From: Pleurotus ostreatus/Saccharomyces cerevisiae fusant
Taxonomy: Eukaryota; Opisthokonta
Length of the DNA: 64,000 bases
NCBI GenBank assembly: GCA_024196135.1
Contig: JAMQCK010000016.1
Location: 158,305-222,304, forward strand
Direction: 5' to 3'
Under the pieces are notes generated by a model, which was given only the letters and a program-made list of their open reading frames with translations, ran no database searches and was not told where the DNA came from. Shown piece after piece: positions 22,200 through 33,509 of this stretch. The translations under genes and the position numbers were made by a program. Numbering within the stretch: position 1 is the first letter of the stretch; every line of letters begins with the position of its first letter.

Positions 22200-23621
22200 A
22201 TGTCCTTTCCTTACGACGGCTCGTACTTCACTTTTCAACTGGACCCAGTGGCGTCCTTACGCGACATTGAGGACGAGGAAGTCATCGAGTCCGCTCGTCA
22301 GATTTCACCCAAATTCTACGTGGGCTGTACTCTCGAAGTAGGCGCTTACACACTCCAGCACTCTGGTAAACTGACAATCCCTCAGAGCGTAGGCGCCCCT
22401 CAACTCCCGCCGGCGTACGGAACGGCATACATGGCCCTCGTTCAACAAGGTCTTCCATCTGACAAGCCGGAGGAGTTCTTCGAATCTCGGATGTGTGTTC
22501 CTATCCGACCCAACACAGAACACCCAGAGGGCCGTAGATCTGCTCATTGCTGCCACCCGCTGCCATGGGCTGGATGCTATCATTCAGCGCTGCATCATAT
22601 GCGCGTGCGAATTAAGACCGAGGACCGCCCCATCAACCCCCCTCATTCTCTGGGGCCTGGCGAATGTGTGGCTGTTAGCGCTATGCTCGAAGAAGACGCG
22701 CAACGACGAGAGTGCCTACGCGACTGTGCAGCGAAGGGACTTACTCCACCGCCTGCTGCTCTGGGCGAGATGGCTCTCTGCGCTATTGAAGCTGCCGATG
22801 AAGAACTCTCCGACGTCCCTTACTGGAAGATTAGAGCTGCCGAAAAAGCTGAGCGCTCAGGATGCCCTCCTAGCGAGGACTATTACAGGGAGCATGACAA
22901 GACTTTCGACGCTGTCGACAATCACTCCGACGGCGCTTGTGGCCCCTCAGGCAGCGACAGAGCGTCTGACTCTGATTCGATTCATTCCCGAAATACGGCT
23001 CAGGACGACGGGCCCGTGACGGATACAAGCCCACCCGTTGACAATATTGCGGATGTCGAGCGCGACATTCTCGCTATTATCAACTATAAATCGGACCTGC
23101 GTGATGTATCGCCGGTCATCGTACCTCTCTCGTACGACCTCAGCACCTTGGATGCGCCTCCCTCACCAACCGGGTTCATGGAAGAGCTGGAAGCCATCAA
23201 AAAGTAAGCATGCCAGCTTGAGAGAGAGAGATAGTATTCTGACTGTTGAGCAGGATACGATCGGGATTTGAGGAGCGAGTCCGTCAGCTGAAAGAGGAGG
23301 TCCGACGACGCGACGATGAATACATGGCCGGCATCGAAGCGCGACGTAGCGCCAGGAGCTCCGAGGAGCCTCGAGCCGCCTCTGCAGCTCCAGCGCAGTC
23401 TAGGTGGCTGCTTCCGGCAAGCCTTCTGCCGTTCACCAACTCGCTCAAGGCTCGCTTGGGTGCGTGTGGCGTGCTGACTTGCGTTTCGCCTGCTGACGCA
23501 GACGACAGTGTCTTTGCGCCATAGATCTGCGTCGCCGGCAAGCAAGCCGTCGTCGAAGGTGAAGCCGAGGAAAATCAGGCTGCCGATGCTCTCGACGGCT
23601 TGGAAGCGCTGTTGGTCCTGA
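22200..23621 (+). CDS. Family A protein, copy A3 (intact reference)
   Basis: Four exons (22200-22337, 22386-23203, 23254-23459, 23509-23621) give 424 aa. The N-terminus is MSFPYDGSYFTFQLDPVASL. A Cys/His cluster, HCCHPLPWAGCYH, lies at about residues 100-112 and could bind metal. Then come PINPPHSLGPGECVAV and a charged helical region (AAKGLTPPPAALGEM, DVPYWKIRAAEKAE). The block IVPLSYDLSTL...SPTGFMEELEAI precedes the coiled-coil exon (FEERVRQLKEEVRRRDDEYM) with its short hydrophobic patch WLLPASLLPFTN, and the basic tail VSLRHRSASPASKPSSK ends LSTAWKRCWS. Intron 1 is 48 nt and stop-free, so its retention keeps frame. The function is unknown. It is paired head to head with B3. Confidence 0.8.
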
Positions 23622-23850
23622 ATTCCTCGTGTGGCTTGTTTTCGTGGCTGCTGCTATTGATATTAATGTGGACCGCTTTGCAGGCCGAAGCTGGTTGCCA
23701 TGCACGCTCCCTATATTCTGCTCCTGATGTTGGAATGATTGTGTATATTGTAACGAAATTCTGACGTCGTCAACATATCGATTTGCCACCATATGTACCG
23801 ACTGCAGATCGTCGGGTCCAACCTCAACGCGATGACGTGAACGGTACTAG
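23622..23850. other. 3' flank of A3
   Basis: No gene. The stretch GTAACG...GACGTCGTCAACATATCGATT near 23752-23785 recurs downstream of A4 (about 34297-34326), so the duplicated unit includes this flank. Confidence 0.4.
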
Positions 23851-23945
23851 TGTCTCTGCGCCAAAGATTTTCTTCCTTGACGAGCAAGCCATCGTCAAAA
23901 GCGTGAACGAGGAGGCTGAGAGGGCAGCCCGCTTGGAAGTCTAGA
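23851..23945 (+). pseudogene. Relic of a family A last exon
   Basis: Directly after a TACTAG acceptor-like sequence, the frame reads VSLRQRFSSLTSKPSSKA and then a stop. This matches the start of exon 4 in A3 (VSLRHRSASPASKPSSK). The following bases (GCAGCCCGCTTGGAAG...TCTAG) still resemble the region coding the AWKRCWS tail. No exons 1-3 lie upstream other than those of A3, 230 bp away. It looks like a fragment of another A copy, left by unequal exchange. Confidence 0.65.
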
Positions 23946-24428
23946 TCTCGTAAGCTGTATGGTTACGATCGAGCTGTCTGTCCAGCGCTATCGACAGTGT
24001 ACCATATGTGCCATTATAGTAGCATCTCTGCTGTCGCCGCCTTCACGTCTATGTGCAATGCCTTCCAGTCAACAGACGAGACGCGGACCCATGACTAAAC
24101 CAGTGAGCCAACTCAGCAATCTCAAGGCGCGCGGTGGCGGGGGTTGAAGACGAGGTAGAAATACGCTATCCAGTGCCTGTGCAAAGCAAGGCGATGGCGC
24201 GCGCGCCAAGAGGGCTGTCGGACAAGCCGAAGCGCTCCGGAAATCATTATTGACGGGGTCAGATAATAAATGCAGTATTGTGCCGCGGCCGTTTGCGTCG
24301 ACCATACTAGTGACTGCGGGCTGATAATAAGCTACAGAGAGTGATACTCGATACATGTGCAAGACCCGCCCGCGCAGAGAACGAAAACCTGGTGAGACTG
24401 CCCGCAATCTCACCCCGGCATTGATGAA
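23946..24428. other. Spacer before the 3' end of B4
   Basis: No gene seen. It holds the stretch resembling the 3' flank of B3 (about 24190-24240). Confidence 0.4.
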
Positions 24429-25717
24429 TCATACGGCAACCTCGCGAAGGACAGAAAATCTTGTAGGTGAAGCAATGGAGGCTTGTGAGCAATTCGTCAA
24501 TGGCTGGTATAGCGTCAGCGCGATGGAAGGCGCGTGGACGGACAGCAATCTCACCGAAGGACGGAAAGGGCGCGCCAATAATGAACGCAGAGAGCGCGAC
24601 GACGGCGTCCCTGAGATCCGCTTTGCTGCCTTCGGCGCCTTACGCGAATCAGAATTGGTCGAGTGCGGGTATGACTGATATGCGACGGGACTGGACATTC
24701 CACTGCGCCAGGACTTCGAGTCTGATGGCCTTTCGCCGCGCGATGCAATGGTCTCCGTTGCTGAGGAGGCAGTGCCCGATTCCGAGATACCGCTGAGCGT
24801 AGACGGGACGATTGAAGGTCGACTTGCCGCCGACGAGACGCTGCGGGTCGACCGAGTGCGCGCCTTCGTGCCATTGACCTGTATGAACGTGAGTTCTTGT
24901 AGAAACTACGCGGCTACGGCTGACTCACCGGCTTTGGTCTGTCGTCGAGCGCATGACGAAGTTCAGCTCGGTACTGCCTATCGCTGCACCGCTGCTTCAG
25001 CTCTCGTAACGCGTCGTTGGAGTAGGTGCGTAGTTCGAACAAGTTCTCTGCGTTCATGCGATACCCCTCCCCCTGAGCAATATCGCCGTTGGCAGCTGAG
25101 TGTGATGAGTCGCCATCGACCGTCCGCCGTATCTTCCAGCGCCCGCAAACATCATTGATGTCGATGTCTTGTATGAGAGGTATGATGTACTGGGTGAATT
25201 GCTTATCCTGTACCCACTCCGGAGAGCTATGAAAATGCCTGGTGTCGTTCTCCTCCAGTAGGTCACTGTCGAAGGGAGACGTGCGCGCGAAGAGGACGGC
25301 AATGTACTCTCGAAGGTATGGGTTGAGCTTGTCTATGGTGGCGCCTTCGAAAGTGCCCATGAGGAAGACTCGAGCAACACCGGGAGTCACTGCAGTGACG
25401 ATACAAGGTCTGGTCTTGCTCCCATAGGCGCTGGAAGCTCGAGACGTCGTTGGGATCGAGCGCCGACGACTCGAGGATGGCGCAATCGACTGCGAGAGAT
25501 GAGTCGACGCGCGTGTTTCGGAGTAACCATCCAGAAGAGTGTAGAAAGCAGCCAGGAGGGGTGTTTGGGTGGTACGAATATCCCCCACGGTCACGTAACG
25601 GCCAGTCCTCCCGCGATGATCATCGTGCGTAGCAAGGATACAGTCATGGGTGCATGAGGGTCTGTCGAGATGTGTCCCTGGGTTAGAGGAAGGGAGAATG
25701 GGGGCGTTATGAGACAT
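24429..25717 (-). CDS. Family B protein, copy B4 (intact)
   Basis: Three exons on the minus strand (25717-24929, 24878-24555, 24503-24429) give 395 aa. The family marks are in the same order as B3: PSCTHDCILA, GDIRTTQTPLLAAFY, KTRPCIV, ARVFLMGTFEGATIDKLNPY, then YIIPLIQDIDINDVCGRW and GYRMNAENLFELRTYSND. Exon 2 has STLSGISESGTASSATETIA and SWRSGMSS. Exon 3 begins PLTNCSQASIAS, then continues for ten residues beyond the end of B3. It is clearly more diverged from B1 and B3 than they are from each other, so it is an older duplicate. No break was found. It is divergent from A4 across 395 bp. The function is unknown. Confidence 0.8.
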
Positions 25718-26112
25718 TGTCGGTGATGCCTTGGGAAAGGGACGCGGTATGAGGGAGATGCTATAGTGCAGGGCCCGACCTGGTATTTAACCACCGTTTG
25801 GTAGGTCCATATCAGGGATGAGACCATTGCACGTCGTCCGAAAGACCACCGGGTCCATGCGCAATAACAAGGACAACGAAGTTCGTCCATGATGGCGGGG
25901 AAGGACTCCGAACTTGAATAAAGGTGTTGCCTTATCCGGTCCCGGAGCCGATGCCGGGCACCGTGTGGCGGTGCACGCCTTTGTTCCTTGTCTGGCGCGA
26001 ATGCATGGTGTTCTATTGTGTTTTTGTGATCGTCTGATGGCTCTTTTATACGCACCGATGCCAACGCGACAGCAGCTTTCTTCTTTCCCCCCACATTCCG
26101 CAACCATTGAAC
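25718..26112. promoter_or_regulatory. Bidirectional B4/A4 promoter
   Basis: A 395-bp spacer with minus-strand TTAAATA at 25784-25790 (67 bp from the B4 start) and TTTATA at 26045-26050 (63 bp from the A4 start). It shares CCTTTGTTCC, CTTGTCTGGCGCGAATGCAT and GTGTTTTTGTGATCG with the A3 promoter. Confidence 0.6.
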
Positions 26113-26857
26113 ATGTCTTTTCCCGACACCGGCTCGTACTACACTTTTCGCCTGGACCCAGTCGCGTCCCTGCAGGATATCGAGGATGAGGAAGTTGCCA
26201 AGGCCGCCCGGGAACTATCACCGCAAGTATATGTGGCGTGCACGTTGGAGGTGCGGCTTCCTACTTGCAGACTCGGTGTACAAGGACCCTGACAGACTTG
26301 TCAGGCTTTCGGCGTCCCACGGGCCCCGCCAGCGTATGAGGCGGCGCATATCAGTCTCGTTCAGCAAGGACTACCGATTGACAGCCCGGAGGAATTTCTC
26401 GAATCACGGATGTGTGTTCCCATCCGACCCAATACGCAACATCCAGAGGGCCGTAGACCTGCTCACTGCTGCCACCCGTTGCCTTGGGATGGATGTTACC
26501 ACGTCGCCTCGCATCGTACGCGCGTCAGGATCAAGACCGAAATGCGGCCCGTCAACCCTCCCCACTCTCTGAGCGCTTCCGAGTGCGTGGTACTTAGCAC
26601 TCTGATAGAAGATGACGAGCAGCGACGAGACTGCCTGCTTGAGTGTGCAGCGAAGGGAGTCGCACCGCCGCCCGCCTCGCTAGGAGAAATGGCTCTGACC
26701 GCCATGAGGCTTGCCGACAGAAAGGTCTCCGACGTTCCTTACTGGCAGATCAAGGCTGCTCAAAGGGCCGAGCGCGAAGCGAACCGTCCTGACATACGCC
26801 GTGTCGAGGAACCACACGAGAATGACAACGCTGCGAACGTTTACTCTGGCGCCAGTG

Positions 26858-26870
26858 TGTCGGAAAACGG
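26858..26870 (+). repeat. Left terminal inverted repeat of the transposon
   Basis: TGTCGGAAAACGG, the exact reverse complement of 33497-33509. Confidence 0.9.
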
Positions 26871-27003
26871 CCGAATTGGTGACCACCGGTGGCGAGCGGT
26901 GATGCGGTGATCACCGTCGACGGAGCTCGTGGTCACCGGTGATGCCATCCTGGTCACTGCCGGTCACGGTTGATCACTGCTGGCTCGCCAGTCATCACCG
27001 TGA
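26871..27003. repeat. Left subterminal repeat region
   Basis: A run of related words built from GGTGATCACC, GGTCACCGG and GGTGACC, including one perfect palindrome at 26906-26915. Such clusters are typical transposase-binding regions just inside element ends (inference). Confidence 0.65.
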
Positions 27004-27218
27004 AAAACTTGTGGTCACTTAAGGGCCCAGGTCTTACCAAGCGCCGGAAAACCCGTCGTAAGGCCTCTGTCTTTACAGGGCATCTATCACCTGTATACTA
27101 GCTTAAAGGGATACTCACAAACTCGCCCGAGGGCGCGGATTCTGCACGGGCAGTGCCCGGTACGCAAGAAGTCGATGATTGTAAAGTATGTTTGTACATG
27201 ATAGGAAATAGAAAAGAT

Positions 27219-30200
27219 TCAAGGGATGTTGTTGAGGCGTAAGTACATATCACAGCCCCCGATCGAGTCGAGAGGATAGTATAGATTGGCACGCTTGTAC
27301 TTACTGCCAAAGGCTGGGGCCAATACAATGCCGCGCACGACGGAATCCATACGCACGACAGTGATACCCTTCGCCTCTTTGAACACCTGACACCCCGCCC
27401 ATATCGTGTTAGGCTTCCATTCGCGCGTGGGCTCCATGAGTCGGACAACCGCAACGTCGATCTGGCGGCCCGAGCGAAGGACTACACGCAAAAGTTCGTC
27501 AAGGCGCGCGATTTGCGGCCGAGACGTGGCACCGGTGTTGATGAGTATCCCGTCGTAGCGCGAGCGGTCGTGGAAGCGTGGGTTACACCTCAAAATATCC
27601 ATCGCCTCTGTCCAGTCTTCGAGCGACTGGTAGTTGACGTGAAGCGTTTGGAAGCGACGTATCTAACGGCCTTGGTATTAGCAAAAACTTCCCAATTATC
27701 AGTAGAGATTCAGAGAAAACGTACCATTAATCTGAAATCATGGTCGCGCACGACAGCATTGCCGAGTTCGGGGCAGACCTCAGCCACGACATCCCGCAAT
27801 AGGGTGTCGAATCCTTTGTAGGCCGAATTGACAGCGGACTTGTATTCTCCGAAAGCATGCGAGTTCATCTCGGTCGCATTGTTCTCGCCCTTTCTGCGCG
27901 AGCCAAAGATCCAATGAGCGGGCACTTCACCTTCGTCCTGCTCGAGCGGCTCGAGCGAAGCGTCGTCATCTCCAGGGTCCTCGGCAGCTGGCTGTGCTCC
28001 TTCGAAGTCCGCCTGGTCGACCGTCATCGTTATCGACGCGATGGCTTCTTGGTACTGATCCCAAGTGGACATCTATAGCAAGATCAGATGAATGAACACG
28101 AATTAAGTAAACAGCGCATCCATGCCATACCTGGTGCTCGGTATTCTTCCCATTTGTATGCTTGTATGTTTGCTTTGCTTCTTGAAAAAACGCTTCACCG
28201 GGTCGAGTCGACATATTGTCCAGTGTTCCCTTTGCCTCGATATCGCTTACCGCGTGGCTCACCCAATGCTGTTTGGGAAAATTGAACGCCTTGCCTTCGT
28301 CCTTCGTGACGCTCTTGAAGGCGGTAAGCATCTGCGCAGGAGATCACCATGGGGAGCATACCTCGCACGCCACCTCATACTCCGCTGTTTTCTTTTTGAG
28401 GACAGCTTGCCGTCTCGTTGTCGTGCAGCGTAGTTCGTTGAGGATGCGGACCTCTTGCAGCGCGCGAATGGCGTACACAAGCGATGACGCGTTGGGCAGG
28501 AGTTGGACTATGCAAGGAAGAATGCACTGCAGGGTTCCGAGCGATGATTGAGCGCAAGTCCGCTGCGGACCCAATGGATGCTCACCATGAGGATATCAAA
28601 GTAGCTTCTGCCGTCTGTGAAGTCGATAGTTGCGACATCGTTGAAGTGCTTGAGGTCGCGCCAGCGAGGAAATGCCCGCATACTGAAGCAGTGTCAATAA
28701 ACAAACAAAAGAGTGGCAAAATTCGTACTATTGCACGAAGTTACTGGTCTGGTTCCTACGTCGCAGGGCATTGAGGAGAACGGGCCAGATATGCTTTCCC
28801 CAAAGTCCCAGATCTATGTCGTGTAGCTTATCGCACGACGCCGCACGATAGGGATCTGAGAAGCGGAAGTCCCAGAAGCAGAGCTGAGAGGTGCGGGTGA
28901 GCGCGCACTTGCAGTTCTGAGTAAAGGAAAACGTACATGTACATCGTGGAGACTCGCCTTCTGGAGTAAGCGCTCCTTCTCCGCCGCAGAACTTGCAGCT
29001 GAGGCCGCTAAGGCGAGATCGCGCATGGCCGAAATATCTCGTGGTTCAAACGTTTCCGTAATGCAGTGTAGCTTGTCGCGAGGCGCCATGCATTGCGGAC
29101 AAGGGAAGAATGTATTGTGACCCTTTCTGCATCCGCAGAATACCCACAACTCCTCGTTATCCATGGACTCTATCAGTACTCCGGGATGGCCGACGCGGTC
29201 TATACCATCGCCGAAACGGAGGGCCTCGCCATGATGGGAGGGCTTTTTGCACGACTCGAATATGTATTGAAGGATTTTTTGGTAGACTTCGCGTCGGAAT
29301 TTCTGAAATGCGAGGTCTTCGGGCTTGCCCCTCGGGTCTAGGACCTACAAGAAACTGAGTGACATGTCACAGTTCGTATTCGAGTCACGTACAACAGGCA
29401 TATACCCTATCAGGATCCCGCCGCCGTTGCCCGATGCGTTGCGGATCTCGCGAGGTAGCCACAACGCTCGAAGGATGATAGGATGGACTTTGACACCCTT
29501 CGTGACAAGGCCTTTGTCTAGCCATATGTGCAGTGGAAGATAGCAGTGCGTGAAGCCGTCCGCATCACCTGCGAGCTGGTCCTGAGGATCGAGTGAATAA
29601 ACAATGATATAATGCGAAGCGCAAGACGTACGTCGACTTCCTGCCATGTACTCGCCGTATTTGGCTCATCTACGATTTGCTCTTCACTGCCTTGATGACA
29701 GAAGTACTTTCGAGCCGAGTGCCAAACACTCGCTCCAGCGAGGGAGCTGTCGGTGACGAGATTGACGATCCAGTGCCACGGATCGCGGAAATCGAACTTG
29801 AAGGTATGCGTCGAGCCAGCAAAGTCAACGTCAATTGAGCCTTCGTGAAACTGGATTGATACTAGATGAATATACCACTCAATGCATCGAGACAAACATG
29901 GACGCACCATCACACCGCTGAATTTCGCTGCATTGTCCAGTGCGTCCTTCATGTCCTGATAGTCGCGGAACGTGATTTTGGTGTTCTCCGCCCACGACGA
30001 ATGCATGCCAGCGAGCTGGTGATTCACGATGGGGGCTCCGAGTTGGCCATTGACTGCTGTCCTTGCGTAGTCGAAGTCGGCGAAGGTTTTGAATGGTGCA
30101 AATGGGCGAAGAGATTGACGGGGGACGGAATTTTGATGCGGAGTAGATGGAGATGTATTTGGTTCGTATGTAAGATGGCTAAGCGATATGATAGATACTG

Positions 30201-30677
30201 GCTCGCCAGCGTTTGGGTGGGGGATTATCTTGATGTATGTATCGGGAAGGGAAGGGCCGATCGGTTTGTCATAGTCTGGTGGGAACACTCTCGTGTCGAC
30301 ACGGGGGGCGATGCCTAGGAGAATATCAGAACAGCATATGGGACAACTACGCATACGACGCACCAGGATCTGCTGGCTCGGCAACATCGACGCTTTGTAC
30401 CACTTCGGGATTCGCCTACATGAAAGATTAGCTACGAGCTCAGGCAGAGAAGAAGGAGGGAGCACACCTCATTCACTGGCAGATCATTCCCCCTGAGAGA
30501 CTCCTCCATGCGCGGTCGCTTGGAAGGCCGGCTTGACTCCATCGCGCGCCGCGCAGCTTGCTGATCGTGGTGTTCACGTTCATGCCGTGCTAGATGAGCG
30601 GCGAATCGACGTGCGTCGCGCGGCTCCTTACAATGGGGGCAGTATCTTGAGCCTCCCGCGCGCTTTCCCGTGTCCAT
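27219..30677 (-). CDS. Plavaka-type transposase
   Basis: Multi-exon gene starting near 30677 (MDTGKRAGGS) with an N-terminal C2H2 finger, YCPHCKEPRDARRFAAHLARH. Further on are IKIIPHPNAGEPVSIISLSH and RPFAPFKTFADFDYARTAVN. The core has LPLHIWLDKGLVTKGVKVHP, IILRALWLPREIRNASGNGG, GILIGYMP, and FFPCPQCMAPRDKLHCI. Later come HDIDLGLWGKHIWPVLLNAL, FPKQHWVSHAVSDIEAKGTL, NMSTRPGEAFFQEAKQTYKH and NTEHQ, then a C-terminal beta-rich part ending DMYLRLNNIP at 27219. These blocks and their order are those of fungal Plavaka transposases as I know them. Introns (for example a GT donor after PVNE and another after ADPG) splice cleanly in frame. It would catalyse cut-and-paste movement of this element. Exact exon borders in 27600-28900 are approximate. 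Confidence 0.8.
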
Positions 30678-30796
30678 TGAGCAGGCTGTGAGTGTCGGGG
30701 ACAAGATGAGAGGCGCGCCGTGATCGACGCGGTCTCGTGACATCATCATACGCCCGACGATCCTTTACGTTGACCTTCGACCTTGACATCGGCGCA

Positions 30797-32262
30797 ATGG
30801 CGTCTCACGCTGATGAGAATCGGGCATCGAGGACGCCCACACGTTCCACACCTGATGATATTCCAGCATCGTGGAGTGCTTGCCATAGTCCGACAGCTTA
30901 TGCTCGGGTACGTCGCGACTGCAGAGTTACTCACGCTGTTATGGCTGATTCATCTTCTGCCTGCAGCGCGGTCGCTATCTCGAGCTCGAGAGGAATAAGA
31001 TCGCTCTCGAGAATCAGGAACTCAAGCGCAAACTCGACGACATCTCTAATCAGAGCACGAATGAGGACAATAATACGAGGAATGTTCGGCAACGACAAAA
31101 CACACCAACTGAGGAAGACGAGCCTTCGGGCCAAGACACTGGCAGGGACGGGCTCGAGCTGGTACACCGCGCCGGCAGGTCATTCATGCTGCTCAAGTGT
31201 GCATGGCTCAAAGGTGGTGTGACCATATTCGCGCTTGACCTGGACGACGCGTATGACGATTCGAAGCGCCGCCAGTCAAGCGCTTCGAAGTCGCAGGGTC
31301 AGCTTCGGGACGTGCTCGAAGTACTTCCAGAGGGCCTCCGTCAACAGTACAAGGACGGATGGATCGGGCGAGCGGTGCGTGACCCATGACATCCCATGCG
31401 CACCGTTGCTGATGAGACGCACAGTTCATGCACTGCGAGAGGGGTTTTCTTCAGCAGTGTCAGAACTGCAAGAAGCGCCTTCGACACGAGTTCAGCGCCG
31501 TCCTCAACAAGTCGTTTACTGTCGCGACTGATGGCGCCTTCAAGACTGCCGAATACCGAGGCCAATTCCGCAAGAAGATCGGCTTCCTCGACAAGGAGAA
31601 CAAGTACTCTCCCATGCGCGTCCCCATCCTGCATGCGGTAGACGACTACGACAAAGAGTGCAAGTTTGACCTGAAGCTATGGCTTCGTGGCCCAATCCCG
31701 AAGAAGGTGCGTCTCAACTGTCTATTCCACCGCAACACCACTTGACTAAGGTGCGAAAACCAGCTCTACGTCGCCCTCATTCGTGGTACTCAGGCCGCGC
31801 TTGAGTGGGAGCCAGGACATAGACCTGTAGTAGGAGGCAGTACGAATGAACGCCTGTATGGCATCGACCATATCACGCCGGAAGCATTGGCCAATGTTGC
31901 TGTACTTGTACGTCGTCGGATGTTCGGTTTCTTGCCATGACTTACCTTCCGTACAGACTATCTGGACGCTCTCGTCTGACACGCAGCTGACCGAACGCGG
32001 CGACACGACGGGCATCAACTACCGAGAGCGATATGAGAGCTATCTCGAAATTATCAAGAAAAATCTTCGGCTTAAGACCGTGGCCATGCGTGAGACCATC
32101 CGCATCTGGGATGACGAGATCTTCCCAGGAACGGTATCTAGTATTGTGAGGCGACATGACGATGGCGAGGATGACGACGAGGTGAATGCTGCTCTTGCTG
32201 GTGTTGAGGACGAAGAAGTGGAGAATTCAGACGAGGGTTCAGAGGAAGAACATGCAGATTAG
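30797..32262 (+). CDS. Transposon accessory protein of unknown function
   Basis: Divergent from the transposase start across about 119 bp and wholly inside the element. The start at 30797 is MASHADENRASRTPTRS. A short exon is followed by a charged N-terminal helix likely to form a coiled coil (RYLELERNKIALENQELKRK). The middle part has LVHRAGRSFMLLKCAWLKGG, VLPEGLRQQYKDGWIGRA and a Cys-containing stretch CERGFLQQCQNCKKRLRHEF. Then come GQFRKKIGFLDKEN, DYDKECKFDLKLWLRGPIPK and YVALIRGTQAALEWEPGHRP. The last exon is acidic, ending EDEEVENSDEGSEEEHAD. It has five exons and no lesion. I do not recognise a domain. A DNA-binding or assembly partner of the transposase is possible but unproven. Confidence 0.65.
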
Positions 32263-33305
32263 CTAAATAGAGGAAAGAAGAACAATTATAGCATTATACT
32301 GTATTATTCCCTTGACTATGCGTGGCTATAGGTGTTTGTGAAAGACGTACGAGCGCTGCATTTGTGGCAAAGTCGTGGCTGAAGAAATTCGAGTGCCTCT
32401 CCATCACCACGTTGAAGGGATGGTCGGTTAAAGTCAAACTACGTAGAAGATAGCTTCAAGACCATATTCGGTCCCTTGAGAAAGCGGCACTATGGCCAGA
32501 ACAGAAAGGACACCTCGATTAGTGCTGTCAGGGGCGTGGGAATATTTGCAAGCAGCAGTCCGAAGATCATGCATCACGAAACTTGGACAAAACAGAGGGG
32601 CAGCTACATTTGCAAGAGAGGAGGACATAGCGACACCTGAATGGGTGGGCCGTAACTTTGGGCAGCACTCGTGTATCGGGACTAAGGTCGAGAGAGCGTC
32701 GTTGGCCATTATGGGTCCAAGGGGGACCTAGGACCGGACATCGCCGAATGACGTATAAGTACAGTCATCTCCGGTCAATGTGTCTTGTCCCCAACCTCCA
32801 GCTTCTCCGTCGCTGGTCGTGTCGCCGTACTTCGGTAGGATCAAGGACATGGCTGTACAAAGAAGTCCTCATACTGGAGGTCATGGTGAGCCTACTTCGG
32901 GCTGCTCCGACAATGCAAGCTGATTTGTTTGCGATTCTAGTACACGATCCAGATCCAGATCATAGGTGCGCGTCGTGAGCGCTCTTGAGGTCCCCTACTC
33001 ACTCGTACCGCAGTTCCTTGTTTTTGGCAACACACCGACCAAGCTGGGGTGCGTTATCGATCACTCCATAAATTTGCCCTGATTAACATCTCAACCCAGC
33101 AAGACCTGTACGTACTACAGCTTCTTGTCGGACGGATAGCCCAGACATCCAGCGGCATCCAGCGAAGAAGGAGCGTTGCGTCGCGCGCACGATCACCGAC
33201 CTACAACAGGTGCGGCTATACCACACAAGACGAACCTTCCTCTGCCCGTGGCCATTGGCACCAACGTAGTATTGTAGTGTACATGAATAAAATTTTCTTT
33301 TTTTT
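32263..33305. other. Internal non-coding part of the transposon
   Basis: About 1 kb with no frame I can support. A short T-rich run lies near 33294-33306. Confidence 0.4.
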
Positions 33306-33496
33306 TGCGCTCGCGGTCTAGTAGAGTGGTCACCGGTGGTCGTGCGTCGCCACTGTGGCCACCCGCCGTCACTGGGATCATCGGTGATCACGGTGATCAC
33401 CCTGCATCACCACTTAATAAGGCTAATCACCGGCCCCGGACGGTGACGCGGTGATCACCGGTGGAAGCTGGTGTTCACCAGCGCTCACCGTATTGC
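33306..33496. repeat. Right subterminal repeat region
   Basis: The mirror of the left subterminal cluster: GTGGTCACCGGTGG, ATCGGTGATCACGG and GCGGTGATCACCGG, with perfect GGTGATCACC palindromes at 33392-33401 and 33450-33459. Confidence 0.65.
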
Positions 33497-33509
33497 CCGT
33501 TTTCCGACA
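33497..33509 (-). repeat. Right terminal inverted repeat of the transposon
   Basis: CCGTTTTCCGACA, the exact reverse complement of the left end, followed directly by the second TG of the target duplication. Confidence 0.9.

Larger units (their letters stand above)
26858..33509. mobile_element. Plavaka-like (CMC superfamily) DNA transposon, apparently complete
   Basis: A 6,652-bp element inserted in exon 2 of A4. It ends in perfect 13-bp inverted repeats, TGTCGGAAAACGG, with partial matching for about ten bases more, and is flanked by a 2-bp duplication (TG at 26856-26857 and 33510-33511). CACTA-type elements of the CMC superfamily are known for 2-3 bp duplications. Inside are two head-to-head genes: a transposase on the minus strand and an accessory gene on the plus strand. 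Both ends carry clustered GGTGATCACC-like words. I found no stop or frameshift in the parts of the transposase frame I followed, so it may be an active or recently active copy. Confidence 0.88.

Noticed and set aside
26880..27003. CRISPR-like repeat array
   Set aside because: The repeated words vary, have no uniform spacers and sit just inside transposon ends in a eukaryotic genome.
27800..31430. Several plus-strand open frames across the transposase region
   Set aside because: They run antisense to the transposase exons, lack splice logic or motifs, and are shadows of the minus-strand gene.
26858..33509. KDZ (Kyakuja-Dileera-Zisupton) identity for the transposon
   Set aside because: KDZ elements usually make 8-bp duplications and have different core motifs. 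The TG duplication and the IRNASGNGGG and CPQCMAPRD blocks fit Plavaka/CMC better.
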